This document shows positions 10,107-19,156 of a stretch of DNA of 64,000 bases, piece after piece; within the stretch, counting starts at the first letter, position 1; every line of letters begins with the position of its first letter. Position numbers and translations under genes: made by a program. Under the pieces are notes generated by a model, which searched no databases, was not told where the DNA came from, and saw only the letters and a program-made list of their open reading frames with translations. The DNA is taken from positions 85,817,942-85,881,941 of the forward strand of contig CM038044.1 of assembly GCA_021397845.1 (NCBI GenBank), written 5' to 3'. The stretch is from Areca catechu (taxonomy: Eukaryota; Streptophyta; Magnoliopsida; Arecales; Arecaceae).

Positions 10107-11104
10107 CCATATGCCAACTACCTCTTGGCGCCCCACCTTCAAATGTGCCACCTCATAATGGATGCCCAAGTCACTTGCCACATGTCATCTTGCTACCATG
10201 TCAGGCCACATCATCAGCCTATGTCACATGCTACATGCATCAAGTTTGGACATATCACATGCATCAAGTTTGGACATCATTTGCCACATCATCCTAGACA
10301 ACAATACATGCCATGTCACTTGTGTTGGTCCGCCACATAAAGAATGAATTAGTGCCACTTTTTTTAAGATAAGTAAAGCAGAAGGAGTCCAAGCTATATT
10401 TGCGCCACCCATCCTCCTATTTTTTTGTTGCCAAATCCAAGAAGTAGTCAGCCAAGAAACCATCTCCAAGGGATGCTTATCTAGAAGAGGACCAAGAAAA
10501 TTTCTTGCTTCAAGATTTCCAATCTAAGGGGTTCCATTTTAAATTCAAATGGGAGTTATCTTCATCTACAAAAGGGACTCACGCCAAAGAGGAGTTGATG
10601 CAATCTTATTTTGTCACCCCATCCATTCAAGAAATCGCCAAAATTAAGAGGAATAAAAGAGAAGGAGACTTCATCTCATATTATCGCCCATTATGAAGTA
10701 TTATTTTTGTCGCACATTTAAGTAAGGCGCTACATCTCTTTCTCATTGCCCAATTAGATAAAGCCTACCACTACATGCCACCCAAGCTAGATAAAGTCCA
10801 AGGAAGGATCAAAAGCCAGAGTCATGACACCAAAAGCAGAATTCAAGGAGTTGCTGCCTAAGAAAAACTAATTCCACTCTTTGTATTCCATACTTCTTAT
10901 ATTGGTGGTCTATAAATACCATCATTAATCCCTCTTGTAAATTCAATTATTATTGATGAAATAAAGCCAACATTCTATAAATTCCATTACTATGTGCATC
11001 ACGGGGTGTGAGGCCCTATTCCTTTGCTCTTTAGAGCATCGCAGGATGTAAGGCCCTAGTTATCCTATATCTATCCCACCATTAGAAACCCTAGCCGCCT
11101 ATAA
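10036..11104 (+). repeat. 3' LTR of element A, second part
   Basis: It continues the LTR of element A after the B insertion. The order is U3 words shared with the D LTR, a TATA box at 10911-10918, an AATAAA-like signal near 10963, and repeated GGGTGTGAGGCCCT/GGATGTAAGGCCCT words, as in D. It breaks off near 11104, where an oppositely oriented LTR of the same family begins. Confidence 0.7.
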
Positions 11105-11637
11105 CAACAACGAAAAAACACAAATAAGGAAGCAACAAAGGAAGGGAAAAGAATGGAAGGAAAAGGGTTAAAAGTGGTGGGTAGGATTTCTTATCGGCTG
11201 GATGGTAGGATAACTAGGGTCTTGCACCCCGTGATGTTCCGAAGAACAAAGGAAAAGGGCCTCACACCCAACGATGCACATGGAAAAGGAAGAAAATTTG
11301 GCTGAGTTTCTTTATTGATGAATAATAATAATAACGATTACAAGGAGGTTGATGGGGTATTTATAGATCCTCAACCAATGGTGTAAGGGTTCAAACAGTA
11401 AACTTTTTCTGTCTTGGACTACAACTCCTAGAATTTTGGCTCTGGGCATCCTGGACTTTTGTCTCTGGATAGAAGAGGACTCAAGAGTTTTGGTGAGACT
11501 CTTGAGTTTTGGAAACTTAAGCAGCTCTGAACCTGTTTGATCCAAACATCTACGGTAGAAAACCATTGAACCTCCTCCATTTGGATGATCAAATATTTTA
11601 GAACTCCTTGGAAGTTGGCATGAAAAAAATGCTTGGC
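11105..11637 (-). repeat. 3' LTR fragment of element D
   Basis: Nearly collinear with 31285-31871 of the D 5' LTR, including the AATAATAATAAT stretch and the GGCCTCACACCC words. It lacks both LTR ends. Its orientation and place, downstream of the C integrase sliver, fit the 3' LTR of D after a deletion. Confidence 0.75.
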
Positions 11638-11638
11638 C

Positions 11639-11658
11639 CCAGTGCGGAAGCGTGGATT
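11639..11658. other. 20-bp templated filler at a deletion junction
   Basis: CCAGTGCGGAAGCGTGGATT occurs at 11639-11658 and again exactly 60 bp away at 11699-11718 inside the left LTR of copia G. It separates the D LTR fragment from the C integrase sliver. This looks like sequence copied during end-joining repair. Confidence 0.65.
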
Positions 11659-11683
11659 CTGGTAACCCGTGGAGTCTGACTAC
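11652..11683 (-). pseudogene. Integrase sliver of element C, left of copia G
   Basis: On the minus strand it reads VVRLHGLPES, the continuation of the integrase core that stops at the other side of copia G (21572). The last five bases, ACTAC (11679-11683), are the copia target duplication. Confidence 0.8.
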
Positions 11684-14084
11684 TGTAGGGTTCGTGAACC
11701 AGTGCGGAAGCGTGGATTTCAAAAATTTATGAAACCAGGTCCGAACCCTAATCCCAAATCTCCTTATTAGCAATTAAAAACTATGACTACATGCATGTCC
11801 AAATTTAAACATTGTTTAAATACTAACCTCAGATCGCTATTACCAGTCTGATGCAGAAATGAACTCCAAATTGAGTAGCCTCTTGAACACACCAGGCGTC
11901 CACTTGTCCGCCCTCCGATGGTGATCCACACGGGCAGATGATCAAGACACTGACTCCTTAATTGGGTTCCTTCCAATCAAATTCTATCCCAAGAACTTGA
12001 TACATGGGCTATTGGCTAGGACTCCTCTAGCCAAACTGGGACTAAACCTTCTCTCTTACCCTTCTCCTTGTCTTCTAGCAACTTTGGCCCCTTAAGACAC
12101 TCTTGTCTTAAGAATAAGCCCTTGTCCTAAAATGAGACAAGGCTTGTCTTGGAGGGAGAAGAAAATTAAGACAAGATTGTCTTAATGTAAGAAAGAAAGG
12201 AGAGGCGCCTTCTTCCTTTACCGTCGGAGAGTTTCTCTCTGACTCTCCTTCTGTTCTGAGATTCGACAGAGCCAAGGCTCTGTAAAGGAATCAAAGAGGA
12301 AAGAGAGGAGGGGGAAACAATCTTCTGGAGAGGGAGAGGGAAAATAGAAGCAAGGCTTCGCTGTAGAAAAACTAGAATATTTTTACGGTGAAGTCTTCTC
12401 CTTAAATAGGCGACAGAGAGGCGCCTACCCATCTGTAATCACCCTCTCACGTCCCTCTCTCCCTTCTCACGTCCTTTCCCTTCATCTCACGGCCCTTGAA
12501 TTAATCTCACGGCCTTTGGGATGGGAAGACGCAAGAAAGAGTCGCGAAAAACACAGAAGGGCGCGCGCAGAAGAGAAGAGTCGCGCCCCTTCGGTGTTTT
12601 TTTTTCTTTTCTTTCACGGTAATCCCATTTTTTTGAAGAGTCCATGCCTAGGTGGACTCTCTTCCACGCCCCTTCAGCCAAAACGCCGACCCCTTTTTCT
12701 TTTCTCATGCAAAAACGCCGCTTGGAGAGAGTCCACGCGCGCGTGGACTCTTTTCCTTGCGCGCGCGCGTGGGAAGAGAGGGGAAGGGGCTTAGGTGATG
12801 TGGGAAAGGGGTTTAGCCTCTTAGGTTAGCCCAATTGCTAGCCTACTATTAGTCCAATGTCTTGAATCTTCAATTATATTCAAACCGGAATGAATTTGGA
12901 TCTAAAAAAGACCAAATCGGAACCCTAACTCGAATCCGATTCAAGTAGAAGCCATGGTTTGCAACACATGCTAGTGTGTTCATCTACAAACGAGATTTAA
13001 TTCCAAATTAAATCCTTGATTATCTGTCCTAAGTGTGTGACCCATTGGGTTCCATACCTAGCCAGCAGTGGGTCCGAGTGCAAGTTGACCTAATTTGATC
13101 AGAACTCATTCTAATCGATTTAGGTCAAATCGAGCTAACTCGAGTTAGTCAATTAGGACTCCTCCTAATTAGTGATCCAATTAAACCATTTAATTTGATC
13201 AACCCACAAGACAAGATTGACGTCTAGCAACGTGTCATGTCTACCCGGAAGATATGGAAATTCTGGTGAAATTCCAAAACTACCCTTTAGTGGAAAGTTC
13301 CCGTACAATTCGATCCTTCAATCATCTTGCATCCCGAATATAACTATGGATATGGAAACATGTCAAAACCAGCTTATACTCATTCCCAGCTCAGTCATAC
13401 ACTAATGATTCAATTAATTCGATATTAGAAATCATTTCTAATATCTGTACTTTGATCAAAGATTTCCTGAATCATCATCTGACCTAATTTGGCTGGATGC
13501 AATCTCCTCCTACTAGGAGTGATCAATTCCTTGTTGACCTACTCATTACCTTCATATACAATTCACCATACCCAGCATCAACCTCGTGCATGACCCAGTG
13601 TCATGATTGAGATTGAACCAAAGCATGGGTTCATGTACATAAGGTATTATGGCAGTCTCAAGTCATAGGACTACTTGTACAACTCCCACTATGAGAAAAA
13701 TCTATTGACATGCAGCTAAGGCTCCATTAGATGTTCTCAAACTGGATCTATTCAGTGAACTCATTCGCTAATGAGCACCCACATCCTTGTATTAGTGTCC
13801 CACACAAGTGACTGTGAGAGCAGTCACCCTTTTCAGCATACATAGGATGTGCCAGTCTAACCGGAAAACCTGATCCCCAACTCAGGGTTCCTATGACTAG
13901 GAATATTCTATATTAGGGTTTTAAGGCCTTAGATCTCACTGGTATGATCTCATCATAGCCCTAATCTATGGGGTTCATCATATAATGACACAGCGAATGA
14001 TGAAAAAATATTGCCTTTATTAACTTGTCAATTTATAATGGTCTGGGAGATACAAATATTGGCTTATAGGGCATAAACCTTTCA
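11684..14084 (-). repeat. 3' LTR of copia G
   Basis: Plus-strand ends TGTAGGG...TTTCA. It differs from the right LTR at scattered, mostly transition sites, and lacks a 14-bp duplicated CATAGCCCTAGGAC unit present there. It includes a GC-rich stretch near 12520-12780 with long CG runs. Confidence 0.95.
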
Positions 14085-14098
14085 ATCTCCTACTTGCA
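14085..14098 (-). other. Polypurine tract of copia G
   Basis: On the minus strand AGTGCAAGTAGGAGAT directly precedes the 3' LTR. It is the expected plus-strand primer site, and the stop codon of pol overlaps its upstream edge. Confidence 0.7.
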
Positions 14099-17000
14099 CT
14101 AAAGCCAATCGCTCTTATTCTTTAACCCCATACAATCGAGGTGGCGATCAAACTCCCGCTGTGGTAGAGCCTTAGTGAACGGGTCTGCTATATTGTTCTT
14201 TGTATCCACTCTATTGATGCAGACTTCTTGTCTCTCGATTATCTCTCGGACAAGATGGAAGCGTCTCAGAATGTGCTTGGACTTGTGATGGGCTCTCGGT
14301 TCCTTAGCTTGAGTAACTGCTCCAGTGTTATCACAATAGAGTGGCACCGGGCTCTCAATCTCAGGAACTACTCCCAACTCTGTGATGAATTTCTTCATCC
14401 AGACAGCTTCCTTGGCGGCTTCACTGACAGCTATGTACTCTGCCTCGGTAGTTGAGTCAGCTACAGTCTGCTGTTTAGTGCTCTTCCAACTTACTGCTCC
14501 ACCATTCAAGGTAAAGACATACCCTGAAATGGATTTACTATCATCTGGGTCTGATTGAAAACTAGAGTCTGAATAGGCTTCTAGTTTAAGATCAGACCCT
14601 CCGTATATAAGAAAAATATCCTTAGTCCTTCTCAGGTACTTAAGAATATTTTTCACAGCCTTCCAGTGATCCTCTCCTGGATCAGCCTGAAATCTACTGG
14701 CTACACCCAAGGCATATGCCACATCAGGCCTGGTACATAACATAGCATACATAATCGACCCTATAGCCGAAGCATAAGGTATAGAACTCATTCTATTTCT
14801 TTCTTCAGGTGTCTTAGGAGACATCCTCTTAGAAAGACGTATGCCATGACCAATAGGTAAGTAACCTCTTTTACTTTCCTCCATGCTAAATCTCTTTAGC
14901 ACCTGGTCAATGTACCTAGACTGGGATAAGCCTAGCATCCTTCTTGATCTTTCTCTATAGATCTTTATACCCAGTATATAGGATGCTTCTCCCAAGTCTT
15001 TCATGGAAAACTGTTTCAATAACCACACTTTGACTGATTGTAACATTGGGATATCATTCCCAATAAGAAGTATATCATCAACATATAGAACTAAGAAAAC
15101 TATGGCACTCCCACTAGTCTTCTTGTACACACAAGGTTCATCCTCATTTTTTAAAAAATCAAATTCTTTGACTGTTTTATCAAATCGGATGTTCTAACTC
15201 CTGGATGCTTGCTTTAATCCATAAATGGATTTCTTTAGCCTACATACCTGATTAGGTTTAGTCTCCAAGACAAAACCTTCTGGCTGTGACATATAAACCT
15301 CTTCCTCAAGGAAACCATTGAGGAATGCAGTTTTTACATCCATTTGCCAGATCTCATAATCATGATATGCTGCTATAGCAAGCATAATCCGAATAGATTT
15401 GAGCATGGCAACAGGGAAAAATGTTTCATCATAATCTATTCCCTGTTTTTGTCTGAAATCCTTAGCCACCAATCTGGCTTTACAAGTTTCAACTTGGCCA
15501 TCTGCCCCAATCTTCTTTTTATAGACCCATTTACACCCAATAGGGTTAATACCCTCTGGTGCATCAACCAAAGACCATACTTGGTTGACATACATGGAGT
15601 CCATCTCGGATCTCATGGCTTCCAGCCATCTGTCTGAGTCTCTACTCATGACTGCTTCCGTATAGGTTAGAGGCTCATCATTTTGAATGATTTGGGCTTC
15701 ATTATTTTCAATTATGAACCCATACCTCTCAGGTGCCTGTCGCACCCTATCAGACCTACGGATAGGAGTGTGTTCAGGTTCTATATTAAATATGTTGTTA
15801 CTTGACTGAGAAGTGTCTATTTGTTGAATTTCATTAAGTTCGATATTTCTACCAGTGCCCTTTTGTAGGATGAATTCTTTTTCCATAAAAGTGGCATGCC
15901 TACTGACCAAAACCTTTTGTTCAGTAGGGTGGTAGAACAGATATCCTATACTATCTCTAGGATATCCCATAAATAGACATTTGTCTGCTCTAGCATCTAG
16001 TTTATGTCCAAAATTTCTTTTTACATAGGCTGGACATCCCCATATCTTAATATACTTAAGATTGGGCTTCTTACCTCTCCATAATTCATATGGAGTGCTA
16101 GAGACAGTTTTAGATGGTACTCTATTCAAGATATAAGTTGTTGTTTCTAAAGCATATCTCCAGAAAGAAAAAGGTAACTCCGTGAAGCACATCATGGACC
16201 GTACCATATCCAATAAAGTACGATTCCTCCTTTCAGCAACACCATTTAATTGTGGTGTGTAAGGAGGAGTACATTCAGAGATGATCCCCTTATCTTTAAG
16301 GTGATCAAGAAACTCAGTGGATAAGTACTCACCTCCTCTATCTGATCGGAGGATCTTTATACTTTTTCCTGTCTGTTTCTCTACCATACTTTGATACTCT
16401 AAAAATTTTTCAAAAGCCTCGGACTTATGTTTCATTAGATACACAAATCCATACCTTGAAAAATCATCAGTAAATGTGATGAAGTATGAGTATCTACCAT
16501 AGGCTTGAGTTGTCATAGGCCCACATACATCTGTGTGTATGAGTCCCAATAACTCTTTTGTCCTTTCTCCATGTCCACTAAATGGAGTCTTGGTCATCTT
16601 ACTCATGAGACATGATTCACAAGTTCCTAATGACTCATAGTCATAAGGATCAAAGAAATTTTCTTTGTATAACTTGTTAATCCTAGTCTCACTAATATGT
16701 CCAAGTCGACAATGCCAAAGTAAGGTATTGTTTACATCATCTCTTTTCCGTTTGTTAGAAACATGAAAAATATTGTCATTAGTGGAAAGAGTTAATAGAC
16801 CATTGCAGAATATGTCATAACATATAATTTCATTAGATAAAGAAATTGAGCAGCCACTGCTCATTACATTCATAGTATATCCTTGTTTAAGTAACAAGGG
16901 TACAGATATGATATTTCTAATGATTTTTGGCATATAGTAACAATTCCTTAGCTCCAAGATCTTCCCTGAAGGTAACTTCAAAATATAAGTCCCTACAGCT

Positions 17001-17989
17001 TCTGCTTGGATGGGGTCCCCTCCAGCACCGTAGAGCTCAAAGTTACCTTCCTTCAATACTTTAAGCCCCTGAAGTCCCTGCAATGATTTGCAGATGTTAT
17101 GACCACAGGCGGTATCCAACACCCAAGTATTTGAAATGGAAGAATCCAATGACAAAATAGTATGAACTTCTTTCATACCTTTTGGTGCCTCTGATGCACC
17201 AGGCTTCACACTTGCAAGGTAAACCTTGCAGTTCCTTTTCCAATGACCCGGCTTGCCACAATGAAAGCAGGTCATCTGTCCGGAGGCCTTCTTTCCTTTC
17301 TTCTTCTTAATGCCCCCTTTGGGATTCATCCTCTTACTGGAACCCTTTTTGCCTATCTTCTTCTTATCCACAAGAAGAACTGGAGCCTTATTTTTCTTTA
17401 CATGGCTCTCTGCTGTCTTCAACATATTCAACAGCTCAGGCAAGGAAGAATTAAGTTTGTTCATATGGTAATTAAGAACAAACTGTGAAAATGACTCTGG
17501 GAGTGATTGCAAGATCAAGTCTTGATTCAACTCCCCATCCATTACAAAACCTAATTGACCTAATCGAGTGATTAGATCAATTATCTTTAATACATGGTCT
17601 TGTACTGATGTACCTTCTGTCATCCTTGCACGGAACAACTGCTTAGATATTTCATATCTAGCAGTTCTACTGTGTTCTCCATAAAGCTCTTTTAAATTGA
17701 GCAGTATGGAGTTAGTATCCATGCTATCATGCTGCCTCTGCAACTCATTAGTCATAGAGGCAAGCATAACACACTTGACAGTAAGTGAGTCATTTTGCCA
17801 TATATTATATGTGGTCTTCTCCTCTTGCGAGGCATCTTCCCTTGGTGGTTCCAAAATTGGGGTATCAAGAATATAGGAAATTCTTTCTTGACTGAGTACT
17901 ATTTTTAAATTTCTCAGCCAATCAACATAATTAGGCCCAGTCAATTTGTTGGCATCTAAAATACTACGGAGTGAGAGTGAAGAGGCCAT
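14099..17989 (-). pseudogene. Copia gag-pol polyprotein with one premature amber codon
   Basis: One frame of 1297 codons is broken only by TAG at codon 932 (15194-15196). Domains: gag (about 15-200); zinc knuckle CX2CX4HX4C (241-254); protease with D-T-A at 292-294, where the family has D-T-G; the HHCC pre-integrase domain (about 425-463); integrase core with D487, D550 and E586; the RT start with D884; then, past the stop, YVDD at about 969-972 and an RNase H domain with the YCDN and ADPFTK words. The ATG at 17989 opens MASSLSLRSIL, as in related copia gag. The stop would remove the RT catalytic YVDD motif and RNase H unless it is read through. Confidence 0.95.
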
Positions 17990-18164
17990 TTATCTACATT
18001 TAAAAAAAGAACAATACATAAGCAAACAACCATGAAATGACAATACATAATTAAATTAGGACTTTAATTTAATTATGTCTCCCACTATTTTATCGAGCAT
18101 CATAACCCTCTATACGATGATCGAGAAAACCCTAATTAGTTTTTCTTAGTGGGGTTGAGATCCC

Positions 18165-18500
18165 AATCCCTTATAAAAGACCTTGTGTGTACACAACAAA
18201 TGTTATATAAGTTCATAGGTAGGAAAACTCTCTCCAATTGTAACCCGTACAATTCTCAACTTATCCCGGCCTCTAAAATATTAATAGCCTTGTGTATACA
18301 CAACAAACTATAATATTTTAGTTAAGTAAGACCCTCCATAGCCATATAGTCATGACTTTAATAGTAATACCCTTGTGTGTACACAAGAAAATATTACATT
18401 AAATCATACCATAAACAAATAATTGTATTAGGCCAAAAATTGTGTTAGTCACCATATTAGGTCTTGTGTGTACACAACAAACCTAGTATAGATCGTAACA
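18165..18500 (-). promoter_or_regulatory. Four hairpins with an invariant palindrome in the copia G leader
   Basis: TTGTGTGTACACAA (or GTATAC in the centre) lies at 18183-18196, 18290-18303, 18373-18386 and 18464-18477, a perfect self-complementary 14-mer each time. The arms outside differ between copies yet remain paired. For example CTTATA/TATAAG flanks the first, TAAAATATTA pairs with TAATATTTTA around the second, TTTAAT with ATTAAA around the third, and ATATTAGGT with ACCTAGTAT (one G-U) around the fourth. Changing arms with kept pairing argue for RNA structure. Confidence 0.7.
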
Positions 18501-18589
18501 CAATAATGACCTATCATGAAGGAAGACCAATAATAGTATTTTAACACCAAGCATGTTAGTCAAGAATTAAATCAATCAGATCGGCCAGG

Positions 18590-18735
18590 CTAGTGGAAGA
18601 GATGTGGGGGTCCCCCCGTTGCTTTCCTAGACACCAATTTAAAATTGGCCAGGTCAGACAACGGAACCAATTAAAAACCACGATTCCCTTTACCTTCCCA
18701 GAACCACCTTTCTAGACACCGAAATGACTAATTAT
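18590..18735 (-). promoter_or_regulatory. Leader block shared with gypsy elements
   Basis: It contains AGACACCAATTTAAAATTGG (18629-18648), close to AGACACCAATCTGAGATTGG in gypsy C (24841-24860). A GC hairpin GGGGGTCCCCC (18606-18616) sits where the gypsy leaders have GGGAGGCTCCC. A second CTAGACACC word follows about 80 bp away, as it does in C. Confidence 0.6.
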
Positions 18736-18881
18736 CCATCATGACTAATAATGCTTATCGGTTAACTATACTACCACTTAATATAATTTTAAGAGGGATT
18801 TATGCAATGCCAGCACATTCAATTAAAAGCTATCACATATATTAATACATGCTTTAAACTAAGCAAATATGTGAAATGTGT

Positions 18882-18959
18882 GCCATCATACTAGGACAAC
18901 CATTTACCACATAATGGATACACCATTATGCCAGGGCAACCTTATTTCAGTATGATGGC
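18882..18959 (-). other. Nested inverted repeat near the copia G primer site
   Basis: Outer arms GCCATCATACT (18882-18892) and AGTATGATGGC (18949-18959) enclose CATAATGG (18910-18917) and CCATTATG (18923-18930). Both pairs are perfect. Confidence 0.65.
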
Positions 18960-19142
18960 TCCAGGGCTAATCATATCTCTAAGACAATTAGGGTTTCAGT
19001 GGAAAACCCTAACTGGTGGCAATCATCAAACTCATGTTCAATCAAAGACATGCATTGTGCATCAATATAAAAACTTTAACATGATACTACATCATTTAAT
19101 AAAACATGAATTGAACTGCATAAGTTTTAATCCTAATAAGGT

Positions 19143-19155
19143 GGCTCTGATACCA
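19143..19155 (-). other. Primer binding site of copia G (tRNA-iMet)
   Basis: TGGTATCAGAGCC on the minus strand, one base from the LTR end. Confidence 0.92.
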
Positions 19156-19156
19156 C

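Larger units (their letters stand above)
970..11104 (+). mobile_element. Element A: internally deleted Ty3/gypsy chromovirus, split by element B
   Basis: The order is a gag N-terminus (988), an acidic linker, an integrase scrap, the integrase C-terminus with a chromodomain (to about 2635), and a 3' LTR starting at 2668. The LTR is interrupted at 3098 by element B and resumes after 10035. Across that gap the LTR reads on smoothly when compared with the LTR of element D, which supports the nesting. The 5' LTR is missing and the 3' LTR stops near 11104 at an inverted junction. Protease, reverse transcriptase, RNase H and the integrase catalytic core are absent, as in elements B and D. Confidence 0.8.
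17990..19142 (-). other. Structured 5' leader of copia G
   Basis: About 1.15 kb between primer site and gag with no coding signal. Reading in the sense direction (right to left): a nested inverted repeat (18882-18959), a block shared with gypsy leaders (about 18590-18735), then four palindromic hairpins (18165-18500), then the gag ATG. Retroelement leaders commonly hold packaging and dimerisation signals. That role is inferred from position and structure only. Confidence 0.7.

Noticed and set aside
12166..12829. Open frames on both strands in the copia G LTR, repeated at 19639-20241
   Set aside because: They lie in a GC-rich LTR part and occur in both LTR copies. No start context or known domain.
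18165..18500. Hairpin series considered as a CRISPR array
   Set aside because: The repeated core is only 14 bp, spacing is irregular, and the context is a retrotransposon leader.
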